Assembly: GCA_045585895.1 (NCBI GenBank) | Contig: JAZMZI010000088.1 | Coordinates: forward strand, 1-10,055 | Reading direction: 5' to 3' | Source of the DNA: SVTX01 sp045585895 | GTDB taxonomy: Bacteria; Bacillota; Clostridia; Oscillospirales; CAG-272 | DNA length: 10,055 bases | Part shown: positions 1 to 5,591 of the stretch, one piece after another | Position numbering within the stretch: the first letter of the stretch is position 1 | Layout: every line of letters starts with the position of its first letter | The notes under the pieces: model-generated | What the model was told of the DNA's origin: nothing | Database searches by the model: none | The model's input: the letters and a program-made list of their open reading frames with translations, nothing else | Made by a program: the position numbers and the translations under genes

Positions 1-18
1 TAAACGGAAAAAGCAAGC

Positions 19-56
19 AAGCACAAGGCTTTCTCGATGAACGCCTTGTGCTTTTT
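19..56 (+). terminator. Rho-independent terminator, possibly bidirectional
   Basis: An 11-bp stem (AAGCACAAGGC at 19-29 with GCCTTGTGCTT at 43-53, 13-nt loop) runs into a T-tract ending at 56. It would end a plus-strand gene lying left of the window; a TAA sits at 1-3, but the reading frame there cannot be verified. On the minus strand the same stem is followed by a T-rich stretch with TTTTT (8-12), so it could also end the minus-strand coat operon. Confidence 0.75.
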
Positions 57-139
57 CTCATTAAATAATTTTTATTCTTTATATTTCTTCATTTTAACTT
101 TTTATATGCTTGCGGTAGAACAGCTTTTTCGACAGTCTG

Positions 140-172
140 AAGCCGATGCAGAGTTTTGCATCGGCTTGTTTT
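140..172 (+). terminator. Second plus-strand terminator hairpin
   Basis: A perfect 11-bp stem (AAGCCGATGCA 140-150, TGCATCGGCTT 157-167, 6-nt loop) is followed by GTTTTTTG. The T-tract is on the plus side only; read on the minus strand the stem is followed by CAGACTGTCG. It lies just past the stop of the minus-strand coat gene yet points the wrong way to end it, so it probably blocks plus-strand transcripts entering from the left. The AT-rich DNA at 57-139 between the two hairpins shows no gene I can support. Confidence 0.7.
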
Positions 173-175
173 TTG

Positions 176-424
176 TTAATTGGATTGACTGTATTTCTGC
201 TTTACCGCGCCAATCTGCTGGGGCTGAGCGGTGGCGGTAGGATACCATCCCTTTTCACTCATCTTGGAGTAGACCTGATTTTGCATTGTTAAAGCGTCGT
301 TAAGCGCCTGAGTGAATGCCGAATGGACGGAGGTGGAGAAAGATTCTATGGCTCCGTGCATAAAAAGATCACATTCTCCTTTGAGATTAAGCAGCAAATT
401 TTCCATTATTTCCTTATCGTTCAC
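176..424 (-). CDS. CotF-type spore coat protein, 82 aa
   Basis: This small protein matches the coat F (CotF-like) family, which is deposited in the coat layer of the developing endospore. Visible family features are an N-terminal DKEIMENLLLNLKGECDLFMHG segment-type pattern (residues 3-24), a helical middle segment with FTQALNDALTMQNQVY (37-52), and the near-invariant KGWYP (58-62) followed by a Q-rich tail with PQQI and VKQKY. There are no membrane segments. The start is GTG at 424-422, supported by a purine-rich Shine-Dalgarno (GGAAAGGAAG) eight bases upstream. It lies 21 bases after the upstream coat-like gene and is surely co-transcribed with it. Expression is expected late in sporulation under a mother-cell sigma factor, from family knowledge only. 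The family assignment is firm; the exact coat location is not known. Confidence 0.85.
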   Translation of the reverse strand: MNDKEIMENLLLNLKGECDLFMHGAIESFSTSVHSAFTQALNDALTMQNQVYSKMSEKGWYPTATAQPQQIGAVKQKYSQSN

Positions 425-445
425 GTCTGTATTCTTCCTTTCCTT

Positions 446-622
446 TTAGTTAAGCGGATTATAAAAGCGATTGAAGCATTCGGTGTGCTTCTGTGCTACG
501 GATGAAATGAGATTTTTGAGTTCGGGATCGGAGACCGAGCTTGCGCTTTCGGTACAGAGAGCCTTTATCTGTTGGCAGTGACCGAGGGCGTCCTCGATGT
601 AAAGCAGTTCTTTGGGAGACAT
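446..622 (-). CDS. Small CotF-operon companion, spore coat-like, 58 aa
   Basis: This is a short protein starting MSPKELLYIEDALGH, typical of the small helical partner often encoded just before a CotF-like protein in Clostridia. The pattern ELLYIEDALGH (residues 5-15), DPELK (32-36), AQKH (43-46) and FNRFYN (50-55) suggests two amphipathic helices. The reading frame is open upstream to an ATG at 640. I chose the ATG at 622-620 because AGAGGT lies seven bases upstream of it and inside the longer version. Two cysteines (C6 in the GHC motif and C23), plus a third near the C-terminus, could cross-link in the coat, but that is inference. It is the first gene of a two-gene minus-strand operon. The function is not established, and the coat role comes from family and neighbourhood. 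Confidence 0.75.
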   Translation of the reverse strand: MSPKELLYIEDALGHCQQIKALCTESASSVSDPELKNLISSVAQKHTECFNRFYNPLN

Positions 623-696
623 AAAATTACCTCTTTTCATTGAATTTTTGGAGTTGCAAAGAAATTTTTGCCTTGCAGAGAAACGTTTATGCGGTC

Positions 697-726
697 TTTG
701 AAAAAAAGAGCGATATTTTTTTCAAA
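697..726. repeat. AT-rich inverted repeat upstream of tRNA-Leu promoter
   Basis: TTTGAAAAAAA (697-707) and TTTTTTTCAAA (716-726) form an 11-bp inverted repeat around an 8-base loop. It sits six bases upstream of the -35 box of the tRNA-Leu promoter, between divergent transcription units. It could act as an UP-like A/T element, a protein site, or an accidental hairpin. No sporulation-type promoter for the coat genes could be identified with confidence in 641-780. Confidence 0.35.
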
Positions 727-732
727 AAGTTC

Positions 733-761
733 TTGACGAGAGAAGATTTTTATGATATAAT
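733..761 (+). promoter_or_regulatory. SigA-type promoter of tRNA-Leu
   Basis: TTGACG (733-738), a 17-bp spacer and TATAAT (756-761) make a near-consensus vegetative promoter. The -10 box ends 19 bases before the tRNA gene, giving a 5' leader of roughly 12 bases. An A/T-rich stretch precedes the -35 box. Confidence 0.9.
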
Positions 762-780
762 AATCGTCGTTGTAATAAAC

Positions 781-867
781 GCCGGTGTGATGGAATTGGC
801 AGACGTGCTGGACTCAAAATCCAGTGGTAGCGATACCGTATCGGTTCGACCCCGATCACCGGCACCA
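781..867 (+). tRNA. tRNA-Leu(CAA)
   Basis: An 87-base cloverleaf with encoded CCA. The acceptor stem pairs GCCGGTG (781-787) with CACCGGC (857-863), discriminator A864, CCA 865-867. The anticodon stem CTGGA/TCCAG (808-812, 820-824) holds loop CTCAAAA with anticodon CAA (815-817), which reads UUG. A long variable arm follows, as expected for class II tRNA-Leu, then a T-arm with GGTTCGACCCC. It is a single-gene transcription unit. The whole 3' portion from T-loop to CCA is also complementary to sequence just downstream. Confidence 0.97.
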
Positions 868-870
868 AAA

Positions 871-902
871 AAGAAGGCAAGCAAAAGCTTGCCTTCTTTT
901 TT
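871..902 (+). terminator. Terminator of tRNA-Leu
   Basis: AAGAAGGCAAGC (871-882) pairs perfectly with GCTTGCCTTCTT (887-898) around an AAAA loop and runs into a six-T tract (897-902). The base of the hairpin begins four bases after the encoded CCA. The pairing does not stop at the T-tract but continues back into the tRNA itself. Confidence 0.9.
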
Positions 903-984
903 GGTGTCGGTGATCAATGGGTCGAGACCCTTCACCAAATTCGCTTGCGAATTTGCGTAAGGGTTCAGACCCCGATTTAAACCA
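902..984 (+). repeat. tRNA-Leu-derived inverted-repeat element
   Basis: The left end (902-915, TGGTGTCGGTGATC) is an antisense copy of the tRNA-Leu 3' end (854-867) with one mismatch; GGGTCGA (919-925) is antisense to the T-loop region. A compact palindrome follows: GGGTC 919-923 with GACCC 968-972, GACCCTT 926-932 with AAGGGTT 959-965, and AAATTCGC 937-944 with GCGAATTT 947-954 around a TT loop. The right end holds a sense copy of the T-arm, GGTTCAGACCCCGAT (962-976), identical to 843-856 except for one inserted A. The strings CTTGCGAAT and GGGTTCAGA recur downstream of tRNA-His near 9299-9316. No coding potential is visible. I do not know a named family for it. Confidence 0.65.
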
Positions 985-1006
985 AGAGATATATGGATGA
1001 GAGTTA

Positions 1007-1051
1007 GGCAAAAGCTTGCCTTCTTTTTTTGTGCCGACGATCAGCCCATCG
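1007..1051 (+). repeat. Degenerate third copy of the tRNA-Leu terminator plus antisense end
   Basis: Positions 1014-1042 match 887-915 at 25 of 29 bases by hand count: the terminator's right arm and T-tract, then GTGCCGACGATC, an antisense-like copy of the tRNA-Leu acceptor end. The left arm has shrunk to GGCAA (1007-1011), leaving a 5-bp stem before TTCTTTTTTT (1021-1030), so it could still act as a weak terminator. It looks like a decayed duplication. The rest of the gap down to the cysE promoter is A-rich spacer. Confidence 0.6.
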
Positions 1052-1076
1052 TTTTAAATAAGCTCGGAGTAATAGC

Positions 1077-1148
1077 AAAAAATCAAAAAGCAAAAAAGCA
1101 AAAAACCTTGTAAAATCTGTTGACGAACAGGTCAATATATGATACAAT
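1077..1148 (+). promoter_or_regulatory. SigA-type promoter of the cysE operon with A-tracts
   Basis: TTGACG (1120-1125), a 17-bp spacer and TACAAT (1143-1148) form a good vegetative promoter. Upstream lie four A-tracts (1077-1082, 1085-1089, 1092-1097, 1100-1105) spaced about 8 bp apart as GCAAAAAA-like units, which may act as an UP element or bent DNA. The expected transcript start is near 1155, giving a leader of only about 47 bases, too short for a T-box or a known cysteine riboswitch. Confidence 0.85.
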
Positions 1149-1161
1149 TATAATGTATAAC

Positions 1162-1180
1162 CTTTTGCACTTTGCAAAAG
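1162..1180 (+). promoter_or_regulatory. 5' UTR hairpin ahead of cysE
   Basis: CTTTTGCA (1162-1169) and TGCAAAAG (1173-1180) form an 8-bp stem with a 3-base loop close to the predicted transcript 5' end. It has no T-tract and ends 10 bases before the GAGGT ribosome binding site, so it does not mask it. A role in mRNA stability is the simplest guess. Confidence 0.45.
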
Positions 1181-1201
1181 CCTTTAAACCGAGGTAATAA
1201 T

Positions 1202-1918
1202 ATGAAATGTGATGAGTTGATCGAGTATAACGGTAAAATGAGCTTGAAACATAGTCTTGACGCCGTTTTCGAGGATATAAGAGAAGAGGTCGCGGCTTTC
1301 AGACAGAGAGACCCCGCGGCTAAGAGCAATATGGAGATAATCCTTCTGTATTCGGGATTTCACGCTATTCTTGCTTACCGCGTTGCGCATAGGCTCTATA
1401 TCAGCGGTCATACCTTTTCCGCAAGAGCTCTCAGTCAGATAGCAAGATTTTTTACGGGTATAGAGATACATCCCGGTGCCACTATCGGAAAGAGATTGGT
1501 AATCGACCACGGAACGGGTATCGTTATCGGTGAGACCACCGAGATCGGCGACGATTGCACGATATATCAGGGCGTGACTCTCGGCGGTACGGGTAAGGAC
1601 GTGGGAAAGCGTCACCCCACCATCGGAAACAACGTGCTCGTAGGCGCGGGAGCAAAGGTGCTCGGTCCTATTTTCATCGAGGATAACTGTAAGGTCGCCG
1701 CTAACGCGGTAGTCCTTAAAAACATTGCAGTCAACAGCACTGCCGTAGGCATCCCCGCCAAGGTAGTGCGTCAGGAGGGAAGAAAGGTAGACGATCTTGA
1801 TCAGATCCATATTCCCGACCCCGTATCTCAGGAAATAGCCAGACTTGAAAATAAACTTGAAATGCTTACGCGAGAAATAGAAATGCTGAAATCCCATAAG
1901 GACGGTCAGGATAAGTAA
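1202..1918 (+). CDS. cysE: Serine O-acetyltransferase, 238 aa
   Basis: This enzyme transfers acetyl from acetyl-CoA to L-serine, making O-acetylserine, the first committed step of cysteine synthesis; it is cytoplasmic. The N-terminal helical part carries RDPAAKS (residues 36-42), which contains the serine-binding Asp of the family. Left-handed beta-helix hexapeptide repeats then run from about 87 to 187, with IHPGATIG (89-96), the catalytic DHGTGIVIGET (102-112), YQGVTLGGTG (122-131), KRHPTIG (136-142) and the closing GIPAKVV (183-189). A short coiled coil (about 210-232) ends the protein. The length fits the short Gram-positive (EpsC-like) form, with a longer N-terminus than usual. The ATG at 1202 is chosen because GAGGT lies six bases upstream; an in-frame TTG at 1172 lies within the UTR hairpin. 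It is the first gene of a four-gene run. The classic C-terminal Ile used to bind CysK in E. coli is absent. Confidence 0.95.
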   Translation: MKCDELIEYNGKMSLKHSLDAVFEDIREEVAAFRQRDPAAKSNMEIILLYSGFHAILAYRVAHRLYISGHTFSARALSQIARFFTGIEIHPGATIGKRLVIDHGTGIVIGETTEIGDDCTIYQGVTLGGTGKDVGKRHPTIGNNVLVGAGAKVLGPIFIEDNCKVAANAVVLKNIAVNSTAVGIPAKVVRQEGRKVDDLDQIHIPDPVSQEIARLENKLEMLTREIEMLKSHKDGQDK

Positions 1919-1940
1919 TTTTATCAGGAAAGGGAAGTAA

Positions 1941-2789
1941 ATGATATATATTCTCTATAATCCTATGGCTCACCAAGGAAATAACGATCTTAATATCGTT
2001 CATAAGGGTGAGACCGTAGATAAGCCCGAAATTAAAAAGATCGATATAACGACTCTTGATGTGGCAGAATTCTGCCGCGGACTTTCAGAGAAAGACAGAA
2101 TACTTATCCGCGGAGGAGACGGAACTCTGCATAACTTTGCCAATAACGCCTGCGGCGTTGAATTCCCTTGCAAGGTATCTATGATACGTTCGGGAACGGG
2201 AAACGATTTTCTTAACGATATCGGTCAGATGAACAGCGTTGACCTTATGGATATACGCGAGTATCTTCGCGGACTGCCCAAGGTCTCGTTCAAGGGCAAG
2301 GAGCTTTGCTTCGTGAACGGGGTGGGATTGGGTGTCGACGGATCGGTCTGCCACGAGGTAGAGATATTCAAGGCAAAGCACCCTAACAACAAGGCAAACT
2401 ATACGGCGATCGCCATTCGGGAGCTTGGGCTCAAATATAAAAGACCCAATGCAAGGATCACGGTAGACGGCATGACTTATTGCTACGATAAGGTCTGGGC
2501 GGTATCCACCATGAAGGGAAGATACTACGGCGGAGGAATGATGATAGCGCCTTCCCAGAACAGAAACAGCGGTAAGGTGTCCGTGATAATCATGCACGGA
2601 GGCTCCAGAGTCAAGACCCTTTCGGTTTTTTCAAAAATAAAGAACGGAGGTCACGTCAAGCATAAGGATATGGTAGACGTGATACAGGGATACGATGTTA
2701 AGGTCGAGTTTGACGCTCCTTGCGATCTTCAGGTGGACGGAGAGGTCTACGTCGGCATAATGAAATATTCGGTTCACTGTGAAAAATAA
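1941..2789 (+). CDS. YegS/DagK-family lipid kinase, 282 aa
   Basis: This looks like a diacylglycerol-kinase catalytic-domain protein, which would phosphorylate a membrane lipid such as diacylglycerol with ATP and so feed phosphatidate back into phospholipid synthesis. The ATP-site signature GGDGT is at residues 58-62, the second motif SGTGND at 84-89, then NGVGLGVDG (126-134), YYGGGMMIAP (195-204) and VDGE (265-268) near the end, all in the family order. The N-terminus YILYNPMAHQG replaces the usual NP..G start and is slightly shortened; the total is near the usual 290-310 residues. There is no transmembrane segment, so a peripheral membrane enzyme is expected. GGAAAGGGAAG upstream supports the ATG at 1941, 22 bases after cysE. 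The lipid substrate cannot be told from sequence; a sphingosine- or ceramide-kinase-like specificity is possible but less likely. Confidence 0.88.
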   Translation: MIYILYNPMAHQGNNDLNIVHKGETVDKPEIKKIDITTLDVAEFCRGLSEKDRILIRGGDGTLHNFANNACGVEFPCKVSMIRSGTGNDFLNDIGQMNSVDLMDIREYLRGLPKVSFKGKELCFVNGVGLGVDGSVCHEVEIFKAKHPNNKANYTAIAIRELGLKYKRPNARITVDGMTYCYDKVWAVSTMKGRYYGGGMMIAPSQNRNSGKVSVIIMHGGSRVKTLSVFSKIKNGGHVKHKDMVDVIQGYDVKVEFDAPCDLQVDGEVYVGIMKYSVHCEK

Positions 2790-2828
2790 GCTTCGGACTC
2801 TTTAAAATATAATACGGATGTGAAACAA

Positions 2829-4103
2829 ATGAATGATATGGTTAATAAGGATCGCCCCGAAAAAAAGGTTCCTTTCGAGGATGCGGTGTTTATTGCGGTA
2901 GAGCTGGGTGAGCATATAATGCGAAGTGGCGGCGAGATAAGCCGCGCCGAAGATACGGTGAGCCGCATCTGCAAGGCTTACGGAGCTCTGACGGTAGACG
3001 TGACCGCGATACTTTCGGTCATCGTTCTTACGGTCGATTTCGGTGACGTGAGCATAAATACCTCAAGGCGAATTACCGAAATAGGATCACATAATCTCGG
3101 TAGGCTTTCAAGATTGAATAATCTGTCAAGAAGGATCTGCCGTGAAAAGCCGTCAAAGGAAGAGTTTCTTGAGGCTCTTGAGGGTATCAACGAGGTGTCC
3201 GACGTTAAATTTGCCGTGAGCCTTATTGGTGGCGTGCTTGCGGCGGCGGGCTTTGCGGTGTTTTTCGGAGGAAACTGGATAGATGCCGTTTTTTCGGGAA
3301 TTATCGCCGCGCCTATGACGCTGCTTATGCGTTGGCTCTCAAATACTAAGATAAACAATATAATAGCCAAATTTTTAGTCTGCTTCGTGGGCGGAGCACT
3401 GGCTATGCTTGTAAGCAAGACGGGGCTGGATTGCAATATCGACAAAATAATGATAGGCGATATTATGAACGTCATTCCGGGCGTTCTCCTCGCAAATTCC
3501 TTCAGAGATCTTTTCGGCGGAGATATAATGTCGGGATTTTTCCGAATGTGCACAGCCTTGCTTGATGCGGTCTCCATAGCCTTCGGATACGCGGTGGCAA
3601 TACTTACCTTCGGCGGACTCAGCTACGGGGTGGGAGGCGACCACGGGTTAGCGGTGGTGCTTATTGCATCCACAGTAGGCACGATGGGTATAATACTGCA
3701 ATTCGGGATTGAAAAAAGAATAATAATATGGGCGCTTATAGCAAGTGTTTTGTGTTGCGCGGCATACGAGGTCTCGTTCAGGCTGGGAAGCGGATTTTTC
3801 CTGTCGTCGCTTATAGCGTCGGCGGTAGCCGCGGCGTATTCGGACTTTATGGCACATATGGTAAAGGTTCCCGCAACGGTTATGATCATTCCCGCTATCG
3901 TTCCGCTTGTTCCTGGAGGCAGACTGTATTACACTATGCTCGGAGCGGTCAGTGAGGATATGGAACTGTTCTCGTACAACGGGTCAACGGCTTTGCAGAT
4001 AGCGGCGGGACTCGCTATGGGTATTATAGCCGTTACTGCGGTCTCGCGTCCTCTGAATTTAAGGATAGCCGAATTTAATCAAAGAAAAAGAAAAAACAAT
4101 TGA
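2829..4103 (+). CDS. ThrE-family threonine/serine exporter, one-piece, 424 aa
   Basis: This is an inner-membrane protein with both halves of the ThrE family in one chain. Residues about 15-125 form the soluble N-terminal part (LGEHIMRSGGEISRAEDT pattern, then a beta-rich segment with VTAILSVIVLTV). The membrane part follows, with roughly ten hydrophobic segments from 127 to 407. The first membrane half has the diagnostic DIMNVIPGVLLANSFRDL segment and GGDIMSG (about 211-236); the second half (about 270-407) ends with PAIVPLVPGGRLYY (355-368), the ThrE_2 hallmark. Corynebacterium ThrE exports threonine and serine by proton antiport; many Firmicutes split the two halves into separate genes. The start is uncertain: GTG 2820, ATG 2829 and ATG 2838 are all in frame. 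I prefer 2829 because GGATGTGA (2816-2823) resembles a Shine-Dalgarno at suitable spacing. The actual substrate is inferred. Confidence 0.85.
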   Translation: MNDMVNKDRPEKKVPFEDAVFIAVELGEHIMRSGGEISRAEDTVSRICKAYGALTVDVTAILSVIVLTVDFGDVSINTSRRITEIGSHNLGRLSRLNNLSRRICREKPSKEEFLEALEGINEVSDVKFAVSLIGGVLAAAGFAVFFGGNWIDAVFSGIIAAPMTLLMRWLSNTKINNIIAKFLVCFVGGALAMLVSKTGLDCNIDKIMIGDIMNVIPGVLLANSFRDLFGGDIMSGFFRMCTALLDAVSIAFGYAVAILTFGGLSYGVGGDHGLAVVLIASTVGTMGIILQFGIEKRIIIWALIASVLCCAAYEVSFRLGSGFFLSSLIASAVAAAYSDFMAHMVKVPATVMIIPAIVPLVPGGRLYYTMLGAVSEDMELFSYNGSTALQIAAGLAMGIIAVTAVSRPLNLRIAEFNQRKRKNN

Positions 4104-4130
4104 GATATATTTTGAAAGGAAGCTGCAATT

Positions 4131-5372
4131 ATGGATTTTTTGAAGGGTAATGCAATAGTCGGCCAGTCGGGAGGCCCCACTACCGCTATAAATGCCACCC
4201 TGGCGGGTGTTATAAAGGGGGCTATGAGCGCGGAGTGCATAGGTAAGATCTACGGAATGAAAAACGGAATCGACGGTCTGCTTGCCGATACCGTTATCGA
4301 GCTTGACCCGTATTTCACGTCCGACGCTGATTTTGAAAGACTTAAGAGAACCCCTGCGGCGGCTCTCGGATCTTGCCGCAAAAAGCTCCCCAAGGAGAAC
4401 GACGATAAGTATAAGGAGACCTTTGAGAGAATCATCGAGATCTTCAAAAAGTACGATATACGTTATTTCTTCTATATAGGCGGAAACGACTCTATGGATA
4501 CCGTGGCAAAGCTCTCCAAGTATACGGGTGAGTGCGGATATGAGGTCAGAGTTATCGGTGTTCCCAAGACTATCGACAACGACCTTCTCGGCACCGATCA
4601 CACCCCCGGCTTTGGTTCTGCGGCAAAGTATATCTCGGTCACGATGCAGGAGATGCTCCGCGATACCGCGGTCTATACCGTTAAGGCGGTTACTATCGTC
4701 GAGATCATGGGACGCGATGCAGGTTGGCTTACCGCATCCTCTGCTATTGGACGTGTCGTCGGTCTTCCTTATCCCGATCTCGTATATCTTCCCGAGAGAA
4801 GCTTTGATATGGATGAATTTTTCGAGGACGTCAGAGCGGCTCTCGAAAAGAAGCCCAATGTTGTAGTGGCTGTTTCCGAGGGACTTCAGTTTGCCGACGG
4901 CAGATACGTAGGCGAGTCCACTCAAGGCGGAGCGGTGGATGCGTTCGGACATAAGTATCTTGCGGGTACGGGCAAGGCACTGGAGCTTGCGGTCAAGGCT
5001 GAGATCGGATGCAAGGTCAGATCGGTCGAGCTGAATCTTCCTCAGAGATGTGCGGCTCATATTGCCTCTTTGTGTGATATTGAGGAATCTTTCGGTGTGG
5101 GACAGGCAGCCGTTTCTGCGGCGGCGCAGGGAGTCAGCAGAGAAATGATGGTCATTCTTCGTGACAGTGAGATAGGCGAGGCTTATTCAAGTGTTTACGG
5201 ACATATGGACATCGATCTTATCGCAAATAAGACAAAGTACGTTCCCAAGCACTATATAAACGAGCGTGGAAATCACGTCACAGACGAGTGCCTTAAGTAT
5301 ATCCTTCCTCTCGTTAAGGGCGAGTGCTATCCCGAGTACAATAACGGACTTCCCGTATTTTTTGAGTTCTGA
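4131..5372 (+). CDS. pfp: PPi-dependent 6-phosphofructokinase, 413 aa
   Basis: This enzyme phosphorylates fructose 6-phosphate to fructose 1,6-bisphosphate in glycolysis, probably using pyrophosphate, which also makes the step reversible. The N-terminal GQSGGPTTAINATLAG (residues 11-26) is the phosphate-binding start. GGNDSMD (117-123) carries Asp where ATP enzymes have Gly104, and PKTIDND (145-151) carries Lys where ATP enzymes have Gly124; this Asp/Lys pair is the established mark of PPi use. The catalytic TIDND loop and MGRDAGWL (193-200) are intact, as is the PERSFD region (221-226). The length matches the roughly 400-residue bacterial PPi-PFK group rather than the 320-residue PfkA. AAAGGAAG (4115-4122) supports the start, 27 bases after the exporter gene, so it is probably the last gene of the cysE operon. 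A cytoplasmic tetramer or dimer is expected. ATP use is unlikely but only an assay can exclude it. Confidence 0.95.
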   Translation: MDFLKGNAIVGQSGGPTTAINATLAGVIKGAMSAECIGKIYGMKNGIDGLLADTVIELDPYFTSDADFERLKRTPAAALGSCRKKLPKENDDKYKETFERIIEIFKKYDIRYFFYIGGNDSMDTVAKLSKYTGECGYEVRVIGVPKTIDNDLLGTDHTPGFGSAAKYISVTMQEMLRDTAVYTVKAVTIVEIMGRDAGWLTASSAIGRVVGLPYPDLVYLPERSFDMDEFFEDVRAALEKKPNVVVAVSEGLQFADGRYVGESTQGGAVDAFGHKYLAGTGKALELAVKAEIGCKVRSVELNLPQRCAAHIASLCDIEESFGVGQAAVSAAAQGVSREMMVILRDSEIGEAYSSVYGHMDIDLIANKTKYVPKHYINERGNHVTDECLKYILPLVKGECYPEYNNGLPVFFEF

Positions 5373-5375
5373 TTT

Positions 5376-5399
5376 TTGAATTGATTGTAAACAATTCAA
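5376..5399 (+). repeat. AT-rich hairpin just after pfp
   Basis: TTGAATTG (5376-5383) and CAATTCAA (5392-5399) form an 8-bp inverted repeat with an 8-base loop, three bases after the pfp stop. No T-tract follows on either strand, so it is a poor intrinsic terminator; it could be an mRNA 3' end or an operator for the promoter downstream. Confidence 0.4.
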
Positions 5400-5428
5400 G
5401 CGAGGGACTCTCAAAAAAGTTTTTTTAA

Positions 5429-5437
5429 TGATATAAT
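5429..5437 (+). promoter_or_regulatory. Extended -10 promoter
   Basis: TGATATAAT (5429-5437) is a perfect TGnTATAAT extended -10 element. The expected -35 position (about 5409-5414) has no consensus match, which is usual for extended -10 promoters. Transcription would begin near 5444, just at the first leader hairpin. Confidence 0.65.
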
Positions 5438-5440
5438 TTA

Positions 5441-5501
5441 AACGTCGGTATAGAATACCGATGAAAACCGCGGGCTTTAAAGAGCGAATAATCGTTGACA
5501 C
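5441..5501 (+). promoter_or_regulatory. Leader RNA with possible antiterminator
   Basis: The leader starts with a 7-bp hairpin TCGGTAT/ATACCGA (5445-5451, 5455-5461). Further on, CGTTG (5493-5497) can pair with CAACG (5504-5508), which overlaps the left arm of the terminator that follows. In addition AACGTC (5441-5446) can pair with GACGTT (5525-5530) in the terminator's right arm. These alternatives are mutually exclusive with termination, as in an attenuator. The conserved cores of the common riboswitches were not recognised here, and the ligand, if any, is unknown. Confidence 0.4.
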
Positions 5502-5538
5502 GGCAACGTTTCCCCAAAAAAGGAGACGTTGCCTTTTT
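5502..5538 (+). terminator. Intrinsic terminator inside the leader of the 107-aa gene
   Basis: GGCAACGT (5502-5509) pairs with ACGTTGCC (5526-5533), extended inward by TTCC/GGAG-type pairs to about 12 bp, with a CCAAAAAA loop and TTTTT at 5534-5538. It lies between the extended -10 promoter and the next coding sequence, so it either ends a roughly 95-base RNA or attenuates the downstream gene. It may also stop pfp read-through. Confidence 0.8.
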
Positions 5539-5591
5539 GTATCTTCTCCCAACGAAGGCTTCTCATCCGCGAAAAGAAAGGAGGTTAGGAA

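Noticed and set aside
684..692. CATAAACG-like -10 for a sporulation sigma factor upstream of the coat genes (minus strand)
   Set aside because: No -35 element was found at correct spacing, so the match is too weak to call.
640..960. Open frames on both strands across tRNA-Leu
   Set aside because: They translate through a complete tRNA and its terminator; the sequence is explained by the tRNA gene and its antisense copy.
1077..1105. CRISPR-like short repeats (GCAAAAAA units)
   Set aside because: The units are about 8 bp, without spacers, and are simple A-tracts next to a promoter.
1149..1201. T-box or cysteine-responsive riboswitch before cysE
   Set aside because: The predicted leader is under 50 bases with one small hairpin and no T-box sequence; a T-box needs well over 150 bases.
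1184..2597. Minus-strand open frames opposite cysE and the lipid kinase
   Set aside because: They mirror strongly conserved plus-strand genes and have no recognisable domains.
2808..2813. TATAAT just before the exporter gene as an internal promoter
   Set aside because: There is no -35 match at the right distance and no extended -10 TG; the start codon would be only a few bases from the transcript start.
4059..5060. A 333-codon open frame on the minus strand inside pfp
   Set aside because: It is antisense to a clearly conserved phosphofructokinase, its protein is Arg/Ser/Leu-rich with no family features, and no convincing ribosome binding site was seen. It is a shadow frame.
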